Origin: Ganoderma boninense
Taxonomy: Eukaryota; Basidiomycota; Agaricomycetes; Polyporales; Polyporaceae
Direction of reading: 5' to 3'
NCBI GenBank assembly: GCA_002900995.3
Contig: CM035306.1
Coordinates: 4,002,100 to 4,066,099, forward strand
DNA length: 64,000 bases
Shown here piece after piece: positions 24,517 through 35,312 of the stretch (positions within the stretch are counted from its first letter, which is position 1; each line of letters starts with the position of its first letter). The notes under the pieces are model-generated. The model searched no databases, was not told the DNA's origin, and worked only from the letters and a program-made list of their open reading frames with translations. A program made the position numbers and the translations under genes.

Positions 24517-26196
24517 CTAGACGAGATACCCCATGTCTTTCGTCTCTTCCAACCCCGTCGACGTCTGGAGTGGGTACCCGCTGTCACCTGCGCTGACTGA
24601 CGTTCCTTCCCTGGGGTTCTCCGTCTCCACAGTAACGGAATCGGAGGTGTTGGATGTGGATGTGGTGTGGTGGAACACGAGAGTATTAGACACAGCGCGT
24701 CCTTCGACCAGCCCAGAGCGGCCCAGAGAGCTGTGATCTTGACAGACTCGGGACAGCCCTGACGTATCGATCGGCGACCGCTTGAGCGCGACGAGGACGA
24801 TGATCAGGGTAGGGTAGATGGCCTAGTAGTCAGGGGAGTTGAATAAGAATAAGAAAAAGCTGCGGGCGATGAGCTTACCATGAAAGGCGAAAGACACCCA
24901 TATATGAAGCTGAAGGCGAACGTGCCCAACTCAGAGTCCGGGCCCGCTTGAGAAGCGGCGGGATCTGCGAGATAGAATACCACGAACGTCTGCGATTATT
25001 ATGTGAGCAAACCGGAAAGTTGCAAGACGCGAGAGTGAGGGTGATTACCAAGAGCGCGCAGTAGATGCAGCCAGACTCCACGAGCAACGCGAGTATGTCG
25101 AGGACCTGCGACGTGGCCCCTGCCCCCGCGAAGTGCCGCTTCCACAATTGCCGGTGTTGCCTGGCAATGATGAGTTCGCCGTCAATGAGTGAGCGTGGGC
25201 TCGGATGGGGAACGAAAGCATAAAAACGACACGGACCAGGCTTTGTAGGCGATCAAGAGCGTCGCAAGCGCGTTCGTCGCGAGCGTCGCAGTCACGGCCA
25301 CCTGGGAATACGGATTGCCTACGAGCTGGGTCAAAAGGAAGGCTTCGGTCGTCGTCTGCACGGGTTGCGACACGGCTCCCCCGACGAAGAAGGCGTTGGG
25401 GGCGTCAGCTGGTGGAACGCGTCCGTCGGAAGTAACGGGACGACTGCTACTCACCGGTGCTGAACGTCACGAGCAGCGGGCCCAGGCAGCGGACGAGCTT
25501 GTTCTGCCAGATGGCGCACGCGCGCCACCACACGATCGCGTCTCCGATCATGAGCTGCAGCGTCGAAATCAGAGTCAGAGTCGCGTTATACTTATCAGAC
25601 GGAACTGTAACTGTGCCGCGGGGGGGACCACACCTACTTACATTCTGGGACATCGTGACTGTGAGTATCCAGGATTGTTGGTGGAACGCACGCTCGTACG
25701 AAGTGATATCGGCGCGCGCATCGAAGGACGGCGAGAAGAGGCCCTCCGCCGCCTTCGTGGCCAAACGGTCCTGGCTCGACCACACCCAGAGGATGGTGGC
25801 CATGTATACTGCAGTGGACGCGTACAGGAGCACGGTGCTGAGGAGCAGGATCCTGATAGTGTTGACCCGTGCGACCGCGCGCCGCCGGCTGATACGCGGG
25901 ATGAGCGAGGCGCGAGTCTGGCCAAAAGGGAAAAAGAAAAGCTTTCTCACAGCAGGAAGTAGACGGACACGAGGAAAAGAATCGTGAGGATTCCTGCAGT
26001 CTCAGGGTGAGCTCGGTCAATGCGGATCGGGGATCAGCTGGTCGAGGACCGCACCAAATGATAGGCTCGAAAGAGCCAACTCGGGCATGCTGTGTCCCCC
26101 CGTGGAGTTCGAAGTAGAGTTCCGCAGAACATCCAGTGCGAGCGTGTTGAGCTCGATCGCACGGAAGTCGGGGAGAGTCGAGTTTTCCGGAGCCAT
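24517..26196 (-). CDS. seven-segment membrane protein, copy A (open frame kept)
   Basis: Member of a membrane family much expanded in mushrooms; function unknown, receptor-like by topology only. The start at 26196 gives MAPENSTLPDFRAIELN with several N-glycosylation sequons (NST, NSTS). A GT-AG splice joins it to helix 1 (ILTILFLVSVYFLL). Further helices are NTIRILLLSTVLLYASTAVY, LQLMIGDAIVWWRACAIW, LVRCLGPLLVTFS, AVTATLATNALATLLIAYKA, VLDILALLVESGCIYCALL and AIYPTLIIVLVAL. The tail ends in a Ser/Thr-rich cytosolic stretch and ETKDMGYLV. The conserved GDAIVWWR and LVESGxIYC blocks are the family hallmarks as I know them. About eight exons. It converges with the four-segment gene, with their 3' ends 285 bp apart. 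Confidence 0.75.
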
Positions 26197-27152
26197 CACG
26201 ACTGCGCGTCGCCGTAGGAGGACTAGTGCAGGGAAAGTGGGAAGTGGATGCCTTTCGAGAGCACGCCCCTCCCTCTCCCTGCACTTCCGCGTCGTATGAG
26301 TATCAAACCATGGCCAGCGCCTACCGGACATCTGCTTCACGGTGATCACGGCTATGGTAAGGCCAAGTCAAGAATCCCAACATCAATAGTCTATGCAGTT
26401 GATCCACACTGCTCGGTGCTTGCCCGTGTCCTCCAGGGGCTGGCGGGACCTATACAGCCGTCACGACGCACAACGGACAAGAAGATGTGCCTGCAAGCGA
26501 AGCTGTCGGTGCGGCCGGCTCGAGGAGATGCATGATGCCGGCCTCCGGTAGGGCCTTCGGGAGGGTAACGTGTGTAAAGCATCCGAGGGCCCTGAAACCT
26601 TGCATAGAGAATGCAGAAGCATGTATCGAAGGTTCAGTCCGACTCGAACAGGTCCGTGTCATCGAACACCATAAGCGAGCCCCTTCTTGCGTCGTGCTCT
26701 TCGTGGTGCAACATCAAAAGTGGGGAGCGCGGGAGTGGAGGCAGTCCATAGAGTAGAGGCCAGTGCGGGGCGGCGGAGGAGCAAGGAGGGGTCTGGGGGC
26801 AAAGAAGAAGAGGGCGGTGTGGTTTACATTAGCGGCTGCAGCGGCAGTGACGACGACGTTGACAATGAGAGTGTGCGGATGCAGGGACCTCCGGCAAGAG
26901 TGGCAATCACTAAGACCGCATAGTACACGTAACTGGACTTTGCTGCGTAATGCGAGTGTCTTGAGGTCCCGCGACGTTTTTTCCTGTTCCAGCGAGGTAT
27001 CACTTTCCCAACTTCGCGTGCAAATCAGCTCAGTGTTCAGCTGGCCAGCTTTCACTCTCGGAGCAAGTCAAGTCATGCAAGCGTGCGCAACCCTTACAGA
27101 ATCAATCAGGCAATACTATGAACTTCACGTAGATCATGCAGGCTTACAAGGA

Positions 27153-28369
27153 TCAGTCTGACAGGTCCATATCGTCGGTATCCGACTCCCCTTCCATGTC
27201 GATCTCTGACTCGTCCTCCTCGCAGCGCGACACCGAAATCAGAGAACCGGGAAGCAAAGAGGATGCGTGAGCTCCAAGCAAAGGCGGCCGTAAAGAAGGC
27301 GGTGGAAGAGGAGGCGGCGGCGAAGGTGGTGGTGGAGGCGGAGAAGGGGGGGTTGTCATCGGTGGTGGCGGCGGAGAAGGGGGGTTGTCATCGGTGGTGG
27401 CGGCGGGGGCATTGACGAAGACACAGGGTGTACAGATGGCCATGGTTCTGTAAACTCTCCAAGAGCTCTCCAGGGAGGAACGGAGGCACCCCTAGACTGG
27501 TGAGGAAGAGACGTGGTGATGCTCTGCCACAGCGCTTCGCGGTCGGCGGTGTACGTCCTGCTGACCGAAGGTGGAGGTGGAGGTCCGTCTATAGCGGGTA
27601 GGATCCATCCAGTAGAGACGGGCAGCCTAGACCACAGAAAATAGGTGTCGGGATAGGTAGCCCAGCGACTAGGAGGGGCGGTGGGAGACGCTCTCGAATT
27701 CTGCTCTTCATTCGCCAAGGACAGCGTCTCCGACGGCGAGTCCGAGACCACCACTCTGTGCCCAGACAATTCGCAAATCTCTAAATCTCCCTCAGCGAAG
27801 ATGCAGAGCAGTTCGTCTTCGGCGTCGTCCTCCTCGTGCGAGGACGCGTCGGTGATACGCTGCCACACTCGCTCGCGCGGGTCGCGAGGACCGATCCAGC
27901 CGGGAGGGTAGCCCCAGTTCGCCATGTTGGGTAGCCACTCCACCCTGTCGCCCGCGTCGCCTTCCTGCAAGCCCAAGGCTTCGCGGAGGAGCGAACCTCT
28001 GATCTGTCCCGGGTCGAACGCGTCAAGCCACTCCAGCCGCTGGCGGCGCCATTCCTCCACTTCGTACACGCGCTGCCGCGGAAGCCCGGGGTCCTTGCGA
28101 AAGAACTCGAAATACTGCCTCGAAAGCGCAACAAGACGGCGGTCGACGGGCTGAGTGCACTCGCCGACGATGTGGCCAGGTTCACCGCAGTTGAAGCAGC
28201 GCTGGACGTGACTGTCGTGCGCGTCCTCCTCCCCCGCCCTCTCATCTCCCAGCACATCCTCTTCATGGACGCGATCGTAAAGCGGGGTACCGTAGAGCCA
28301 CTGCTGGACGTACTCCTTGCTGCCGACCACTACTCCTTCCGAGTCCACGGTGAAGCCTCCCACGAATCC
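27153..28369 (-). CDS. zinc-knuckle (CCHC) and PSP-domain protein, ZCCHC8-like
   Basis: Related to spliceosome- or exosome-linked zinc-knuckle proteins (the ZCCHC8 group), so an RNA-processing role in the nucleus is likely. In order: VGSKEYVQQWLYGTPLYDRV, zinc knuckle CFNCGEPGHIVGEC near 28,190, and the PSP domain from RVYEVEEWRRQRLEWLDAFD through VEWLPNMANWGYPPGWIGPR to about 27,880. A low-complexity acidic and proline-rich tail ends MEGESDTDDMDLSD with a stop at 27,153. Two problems remain. No in-frame ATG precedes the knuckle, and the frame runs into the 3' end of the glutaredoxin-like gene. Also, a tandem proline-coding repeat has 6 C in one unit and 7 C in the other (27,383-27,388 versus 27,346-27,352), so the main frame stops at 27,356 and the true tail is one base out of phase. 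Confidence 0.75.
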
Positions 28370-28701
28370 AGGGCCTGGTGGACCGTCTGCGCGTCCCAGC
28401 GGCCCTTGGCTACCTCCTTGCCCTCGACGTGGAGCGCGGGGATCCAGTAGACATACTTGCGCTTCCAGCGCTCCTGGCCCGGGTCCTGGATGTTGACCGT
28501 CTCGAGCTCGAAGGGCCGCTGCTGCCGGACCTTGGCCAGCTCCGCCTTCGCCGTCTGGGGACACGGGGTAATGGATGTGAGTGTGAGGTAGCTTGTCACG
28601 CACGAGGAGAGAAGGGCGCATACGTCGCAGAGGGAGCACTGTGGGCCAGAGAAGAGGGTGAGGCGTGCAATCCGGCCGATTCCAATTCCACGAGCTGCCA
28701 T
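28330..28701 (-). CDS. glutaredoxin-like protein (DUF836 type)
   Basis: Small thioredoxin-fold protein of the glutaredoxin-like family (yeast YDR286C-like), probable redox role. Exons 28701-28624 and 28554-28330 splice at CSLCD/TAKAELAKV. It begins MAARGIGIGRIARLTLFSGP and has the CSLC redox motif near residue 20, then FELETVNIQDPGQERWKRKY and VYWIPALHVEGKEVAKGRWD (cis-Pro after Ile), ending SPWTRKE. The length of about 100 residues is normal. Its last 40 nt overlap, in another frame, the sequence coding the start of the zinc-knuckle protein. Confidence 0.85.
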   Translation of the reverse strand: MAARGIGIGRIARLTLFSGPQCSLCDVCALLSSCVTSYLTLTSITPCPQTAKAELAKVRQQRPFELETVNIQDPGQERWKRKYVYWIPALHVEGKEVAKGRWDAQTVHQALDSWEASPWTRKE

Positions 28702-28953
28702 GCGAGTTTGAGAGAGCGATGCGAGGATTCTGCTGAAGATGGAAGGTCATGGTGTGTTCTCTGGGGCGAAGGACCGTCAGCCACTCGCCTTTGTACTTCG
28801 ACCTCCTCTGCACTCGAGCTGAGGTTGACGGGATGCAAGAGGCTGGGAGGAGGAGAATGAGAGGCGAACTGTACAAGCGTTGGCGGAGCGTCGGCTGGCG
28901 GCCGAAGCTCATGTACGAACAGTGATAGACATGTGTTCGCTTTTGGACTACAC

Positions 28954-29035
28954 GGCGCTATAGCCAAGTGGTTACGGCGACAGATTAGAAATCTGTTCTC
29001 CTTTGGAGGCGCAGGTTCGAATCCTGCTGGCGTCG
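28954..29035 (+). tRNA. tRNA-Ser(AGA), second copy
   Basis: Identical over 82 nt to the minus-strand gene at 20,350-20,431: same acceptor arms, AGA anticodon, long variable arm and T arm. Confidence 0.93.
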
Positions 29036-29285
29036 GTTGTATGCTTTTTGGAGCGGGTTCGAACCCTCGTGACCATTCCTGTTTCAATGAACCCAAGTCG
29101 GTAACTGCATTACATCGACGTCAAGGTTGTTTTGGAGTCAAGGAGCACTACTTAGTACTACTGGAACGATGACGATTATGACGTCACGACCAGCAGGCCT
29201 GCTCTGAGTCTACTGGCAGCAGTACAAATAATGCAGCAACTCTTGCCCCCCAAATCTCTCTCCCCAAGAATACCATATTTCAACC

Positions 29286-30612
29286 ATGTTTTCGTCAATC
29301 CTTCGTCGCGCACCGTCCGCTTTCCGTCGGCCCCTTTCAGTCTCGTCCCCTTTGACTTTCCAGACCTTGCACCATGCCCCCTATGTCCCCCGTCTTTCAC
29401 CTCATCTTCTCAGAAACCAACTCCCCGTACGTGGGGCCGCCAGCTCCGTCTCGGGTCGCCCGGGGTCCCAGACCCTCGAGCACGCTGCCGAGAACATCCG
29501 CGAGGAAGTCGGAGGCTCCGCCGCGGACCTCGCCAAGTCCATCGCGGGCGGGAATGTGTACGCGGACAACGTCGAGCCGACCCAGCAAACCTTCGTACGT
29601 CCACCGATGCTGGTGCCCTTGGTCATGCTGATGCACTGGGGGGGAACAGCTTGGCATCACGAATGCGGTCGCCCACGCTGTCCCGACGCCCTACGTCGTC
29701 TTCGGCCTTGCGGGCGGCATACCGTACGTCTGTTCCTCCGGCGTGACTGTCTACCTCGCCTGGCAGGCAGGCCTGGCTGCACAGGGTGGGTAGCGGGCCG
29801 TTCGTATGCCTGTGTTGGTGGGCGGTCTGTTGACGGTGTGTGTATGCTGCAGGCCTCATCTCGTCCATCGACCCCGGCGTCGCCATCACGGTCCTTCACC
29901 AGGCATTGGATGTCCAGACGACGTATGGAGCCGTCATGTTGTCATTCCTTGGCGCACTCCATTGGGGATTTGAGTTCGCCGGATATGGCGGACACAAGTA
30001 GTACGTGGTCCTTCTGTGCTCGTCTGGATCGGTGTCTGAGGACAAACCCTCCCGCAGTTACCCGCGCCTACTGTTGGGAGCAGCCCCGGTGGTGTACGGG
30101 TGGTCCACGCTGGCTTTGGACCCGATGGGCGCGCTCATTGCCCAGTGGATCGGCTTCACCACGATGTGGTGGGCTGACCTCCATGCCACTACTGCCGGGT
30201 GGAGTGAGCTTTGTTCAGGAACATCCTACACACTGTTTGGCTGCTTACCTCCCTTATTCCGCAGCACCGAAGTGGTACTCGCAGTATCGCTTCTATTTGT
30301 CTGTCATGGTCGGAGTGTGCATTATTGGCTCTCTTGCGGCGACGAGCTTCTGGGGCCCGGTTGGGGGTCATGGTCTCATCAGTCATGATCTCAACATGGT
30401 ATTACGCATTTAACCCTGGAACATTGCGCAGTGCTCACCTATTCCATGTCTTGACGCAGATCCGAGCTGAACGCAACAAGAGAGCCCCCGATGACGACGG
30501 CCACGTCCAAGGGGACATCGAGTCTGTTGTCGCACCCGAGGACTCCGACCACTATGTGATCGTGAAGAAGCACGAGAGCGAGGGAGGCGAAGCCAACGGC
30601 CAACAGCGGTGA
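29286..30612 (+). CDS. DUF3429 (TMEM69-like) mitochondrial membrane protein
   Basis: Predicted inner-membrane protein of unknown role. Exons are 29286-29594, 29650-29785, 29853-30000, 30058-30203, 30265-30398 and 30460-30612, all GT-AG with matching phases. Residues 1-50 (MFSSILRRAPSAFRRPLSVS onward) are rich in Arg/Ser and lack acidic residues, as in a mitochondrial presequence. The DUF3429 core follows: PYVVFGLAGGIPYVCSSGVT, VYLAWQAGLAAQG, YGAVMLSFLGALHWGFEFAG, LLLGAAPVVYGWSTLALDP and IGFTTMWWADLHATTAGW, with five or so helices and the family LGAxHWG signature. The tail is acidic and soluble (APEDSDHYVIVKKHESEG). Confidence 0.88.
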
Positions 30613-31553
30613 ACAGCCAGAGAAGGAGAAGCATTGAAGCAAGGCGCACAGGACGCTGCATTCGATCGTGTACAACAAACATACCGCCGTCGTATCCCCC
30701 AATGTAGGATAGAGTTGAAGACCAGCCCCGTAAATTTCATGTACTTTAGTCAAAGTCACCACAGAATTTCGTAGGTAAAGGCCCCTTCGGGCAACCTTGG
30801 CCACGGTTCGAAATGCTCTGAACCTGTTTGGTGTTTGATGCTGAGGGCTGTCATAACGCGTAGCCCAATCGTGGCTGTAGTCTCTCCTATGGCCCATCAA
30901 TTATTCGCATGTCAATCTTTGCAATAATTTGGCGTACCAATGTAACACCAGCATACTGCTGTTGGGCTAAGTCGTCCTCCAGCAATATGCTGGTGGTCAT
31001 AGTATAGGAATACATTGTTGGGATGCTGTTTGTCAGGCGCCCAAATCTGCATGCACTAGGGGGGACGAGGACGGGGGCGGCGGGGCGGGGTTCGAAAACA
31101 AATATTTTCTCGACTCCTGCTTCGAGTTGCAGCCCATCTCGTTCCAAACCTTGAAAATCCCCATTTATACGTTTACCGACGACATACCAAGGCGTACATT
31201 GAGGTCAGGGAGCCTCACAACGTTTGTGCATTAGATGATGCCTTGATATTATGCGTTTTCCGGGGCGCCATGGTCCTTGTGCTACTCTCCGCAAAAGTTT
31301 GGGAATGAGCGGTCGGCGTCGAGTAGAATGTGTTTCAGCTGGCGATGGTGGGGGACAGAGGAGAGCCTGCTCGAAAGTTCTGGAGATGCCGATCGCGCGA
31401 GCGTCACCCGCGCTTGCTCGATAAAATTCCATCTTACCCTCCCCACCCCCGCCGCAGTACCGACGTAACCTATCCTGCCATCTGCCTCGGCCATTTCTGC
31501 TGCTTACAACCTCTCTGTGATCCTTGCTGTGGTACACCAGACGTTCGGACACG
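30613..31553. other. intergenic, nothing recognised
   Basis: No supportable gene between the TMEM69-like and AHA1 genes. The stretch before 31,554 is a likely promoter and leader. Confidence 0.5.
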
Positions 31554-34342
31554 ATGACCACGATCCCACCCCCCATGGCGTCGAGCACCGCCAACTGGCA
31601 CTGGAAGAACAAGACGGTCACGGCGTGGGCGAAGCAGTGGTTCGACCACGAGCTCACGAGCGTGATCGTGAACGGGGAGGGCACCGAGGTGGTGGCGATC
31701 GAGCGCGTCGTGGAGGTCGACGGGGACGTCGAGCTCGGCCAGCGGAAAAGCAAGTGCGTGCCACGTCCTCTCTTCATTATGCCCCCTTCTCCTGCGTGAG
31801 CTTACGCGCAGACGTGGACACGCGACAGGCTGATCACGATCTACGACTGCAAGGTCGTGCTGAACTGGACGGGCACCGCGTCCGACGGGACCGCCGTCGA
31901 AGGCAAGCTCACCATCCCCGAGGTCTCGCACGAGGTCACGCTCGACGGCACCTCCGACTATGTCGTACGTCCCCTCTCGCCCCCCTCTGTCAACGCCGAT
32001 GCTGATTCCGCGGCGTGCGAGGCAGTATGAATGGAGCCTGACGACGGCGCGCTCCGCGGCGGTCGACGCGCTGTTCCAGCTCGCCAAGGCCCGCCTGCCC
32101 GCGGCGCTCGAGGCCAAGTTCGCCGCGTTCCCCGCCGCCATCGTCGACACGCACGGCAAGGACCTCACCGTCTCCGCGCAGCCCTCGCGCACCGGCACCC
32201 CCGCGCCCTCCGGCTCTGGGTCTGGGTCTGGGTCTGCGCCCGCGGCGAAGAAGGCGGAGGGCCCGGTGGTGAAGCGCGCGGCGAAGGCGAACAACACGAC
32301 GGCGGTGACGGTGGACGCGCACTTCATGGCGGCGGCGGACGACCTGTTCACGCTGCTGACGGACGAGAAGCGGATACCGTCGTGGACGCGTGCGCCGGCG
32401 AGGAGCACGCCCGAGGTCGGCGCGGAGTACAGCCTGTTCGGGGGCGGGGTCAAGGGCAAGTTCGTGTCGCTCGCGGCCCCGAAGCAGTTTGTGCAGACGT
32501 GGGCGCTGTCGAGCCCGACGTGGCCATCAGGTGCGTTATATGTCTTCAGTTTGTCGGGAGTGGTCAGACTTCGCGATTCTGCTCGCTTCGTCTCGAGTCT
32601 GAGGCCGGCTTTGGGTTATGTTTTGGCGGGTCGGGCTCTCTGGCAGGACCGACCCAAACTCTGGATTCGCTTCTGCAGTTTGTGTCGCGATTTTCGGATT
32701 GAATTTTGGCGGGTCCCCCGGGTCCCACCCAACGCCTCGTTGTGGTGGGCTGTTGTACCGTGATTATTCGCGCACAAGCGGGGACCTACGTTCCCCGATC
32801 CTGCATGCAACACTGAACCCGATTCTGGGGATATACGCGGCTCGAGAGCCACTTCTGTAACAGTATGCAACTGTGTAAAAATCCCTTTCCAGAACTGTGG
32901 TAAAAGGGTCCTCAGAATCGCGACAAAAGCGTTGACTCTGACCACCTCTGTTCTGAGTGATCAGAACAGGAGTGGTCAGGGGATAGTGTTGGTTAGAGTC
33001 AACCTTTCCGCGGCGGCGTGTTGAATTGAATTGTAAACGTTGAATCATCTCAGAGCTGAAGTAGGTTCGACCGTACCTTGCCTGGCTGCCTATGGCTATG
33101 GCCGACCATAGCCGTAGTCGGCTACAATGGTAGACCCTGTATTGTCACGGACGCCCAATGAGGAGCGAGAGGCTTCGGACAGCCGTGAAACACCGCCACG
33201 GAATGCGAAGCACCGCAGAGAGGCGTCAGGTCTCTCTCTCTTTATCCGAAGCCTCCACAAATACTCGATTTTTATCGTAGGGTTGGGCTCATTCACGACT
33301 AACCCATGCCACGTGCAAATGAAAGCCACTCACCTCGCACACCTCTTGGTTCGAAAATTGGTCTGCAACAAAGTCTATGTATGTGGAGAGAACGGCCTGT
33401 TGCGGACGAATTTTCAAAAACGGAGGTGGATGTGGATGAGGTAGCTCTATCGTCTCACGTGGCATTGGTAGCGCGTGGATGAGCCCATACTTCTGAAACC
33501 TGTAGGTTAACAAAGACGAAGCGGGAAGCAGTTACAGCTGTTTTCATAATGATAGGCCCCTCAGCGGCTTTCTACATACACGGGTGGATCTTCAAGTTCA
33601 GACACCAAAGGGGCCGCATCATAGGAGAAGACAGCTGAGGTTTAACATTGAATCAGCGAAGGGGTGGGATCCTTTGGATCACCCAATTCGACGTCCGCTC
33701 GTGTGTGTAAAAAGCCGCTGAGGGGCCTATCGTTATGAAAACAGCTGTAACGGGAGAAAGGAAATCTGAACGATGCCGAGCAGGACTCGGCTACTGAGCA
33801 GAGATTCTCGCGTAACGGCGAGAATGCCTCTTTGCAACCATACCCGTAGTTGTACTCCTCCAGTTGCATAAAGTGATATTCTACAGAATCGCACAGGATT
33901 TGTCAAGTCTGACATCTTCTACAATATTTTTCTGTGGGCCATAAACTGACAAAGACATCGTAACGTAGAGCACACCGCGACCCTCACGACGACCTTGGAC
34001 CAGGGCAGCGACTCGACGAAGGTGACATGGCAGCTTGACGGTATCCCGCTGGGCATGGAGGACGAGATCACTCGGAACCTCCAGGGCTACTAGTGAGTGT
34101 TCCTCATGTTCCTTGTTTGCGAGTGTATGCTGATCTGTGTTGGCAGCGTACACGGGTTAAAGTCGATTGGGTATGTCCAAGTCCATCCTTATACGCCTCC
34201 TCCACAACGCAAGCGCATCCCGGTCGAGACGGCCGCAAAGGCGGAGACGTCGTCGGGGTCGAACGCGTGCTTGGCCATCGGCTTCGCCGGTCTCGCGCTC
34301 GTGGCCGCGTTCGCCCTCCCATACTTCTACAACCGGCCGTGA
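31554..34342 (+). CDS. AHA1: AHA1-type activator of Hsp90 ATPase
   Basis: Co-chaperone that stimulates Hsp90 ATP hydrolysis in the cytosol. Exons are 31554-31753, 31829-31964, 32026-32530, 33969-34092 and 34147-34342. The first in-frame ATG is 31554; 31575 (MASSTANWHWKNK) is an equally good start. The Aha1-N domain runs from NWHWKNKTVTAWAKQWFDHE through SKLITIYDCKVVLNWTG. A Ser/Gly/Ala linker leads to the AHSA1 domain (VTVDAHFMAAADDLFTLLTD, RIPSWTRAPARSTPEVGAEY, FVQTWALSSPTWPS, then TWQLDGIPLGMEDEITRNLQ and GYYVHGLKSIGYV). Two oddities. Intron 3 is 1,438 nt and carries inverted repeats, while other introns here are near 60 nt. The protein also ends in a hydrophobic helix (LAIGFAGLALVAAFALPYFY) followed by NRP, as in a tail anchor. 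Confidence 0.92.
32931..33003. repeat. nested hairpin inside AHA1 intron 3
   Basis: Outer arms GTTGACTCT and AGAGTCAAC are exact complements. Inner arms CTGACCACCTCTGTTCTGA and TCAGAACAGGAGTGGTCAG pair with two mismatches around the loop GTGA. The RNA or DNA could fold into a long imperfect stem. Confidence 0.8.
33531..33752. repeat. inverted repeat, MITE-like, inside AHA1 intron 3
   Basis: The left arm from 33,531 (GTTACAGCTGTTTTCATAAT and onward) and the right arm ending 33,751 (ATGAAAACAGCTGTAAC) are reverse complements over about 50 bp with few mismatches, separated by about 120 bp. The size and symmetry suit a small non-autonomous hairpin element. No clear target duplication is seen. 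Confidence 0.75.
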
Positions 34343-35312
34343 TTTTGGATCGCTCGGTATTTTGAGATATTGTATGTTCGTGTAATTGACACACTCTTTT
34401 TGGGCTTGTGTGTACTCGCAGGTTGGGCACGGAGCTGTAGTGAAGCGCAGACGGTGACGCAATACAAAGTTCGGACCCAAGACCGTAGACCGTTACGCAC
34501 CGGAAGCATTGGAAGAGGGACGGAGGTGCGGGGACAGTGCGACCGGTTGGCTAGGGGTGTCGGGGGTCGCACTAGAAGTGTGCGCTTCGCTATGGTCGGA
34601 CTCGGGAGTTGTTGCGCTTGCGGTCTTCGGTAGACGTAACGTGGGCGGGTGTAGTGTTTGCTCTGGATGTAGCCATGCTCGATGTAGAGAAGAATAGAAT
34701 GCACTGTATTTTTTGCAACTAGTATATCTCCACAGCAGCTCAGGTGAATTCGGAGGGTGCAGTCTGTGGTCTGTGGTCTGTTGTCTGTGGTTACTAAGTA
34801 AGTTAGTTAGCCCGACATTGCTGCGCGGGGCTAAACAGAAAGAAGGCTCACCCGCTCGGAGCGCCCATAAGAGTTGCCTTAGGATACGCGCCCCCGTGAC
34901 TGCAATACGCGACAGCGTCTTTTACGGATTCCTTCTCTTCGGTTTCGTTCCCATTCTACCGGCCACAGCCAGGCCACAGCCCTCGTCGGTTCCGGACTCC
35001 CTCCTTCCTTCCTTCCTTCCTTCCTTCAACGACGCATACAGTCCCCTCTACGTCGTGTCGAACAGCGCCGGGACTCTGATTCGGCGCAGGCCTCCTCGTC
35101 GAACACCAAGTACATACTGTGAGTCTTCCTCCTCATGTATGCCACCTCGACGCTGAGCGATGATTCCCGCAATTTCGGCAATTCTCACTGCTTTACCGGC
35201 TTTGTCTTGCCTCTGCTGTGCCCGCGGCTCAATTTCCGGAAGTTTGGTTGCTTTTCTTCTCTAGGTTACCCTCTAGGCTCCTCCGACAGCAACACCCAGT
35301 GTCCATGTCTCC
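34343..35312. other. intergenic with a (CCTT)n tract
   Basis: No gene is recognised. A CCTT simple repeat of about six units lies at 35,003-35,027, close upstream of the inferred start of the CCCH-AAA+ gene, and may be part of its pyrimidine-rich promoter or leader. Confidence 0.5.

Larger units (their letters stand above)
20974..27790 (+). repeat. segmental duplication, copy A
   Basis: Matches copy B (46,053-51,912 plus 59,271 to about 60,130) at a spacing of about 25 kb. The core, from about 22,860 to 26,700, is nearly identical, including non-coding DNA. Similarity falls to roughly 80-85 percent by eye right of about 26,750 and further beyond 27,200. The left edge of the match is hidden by the gap next to copy B. 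Confidence 0.92.
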
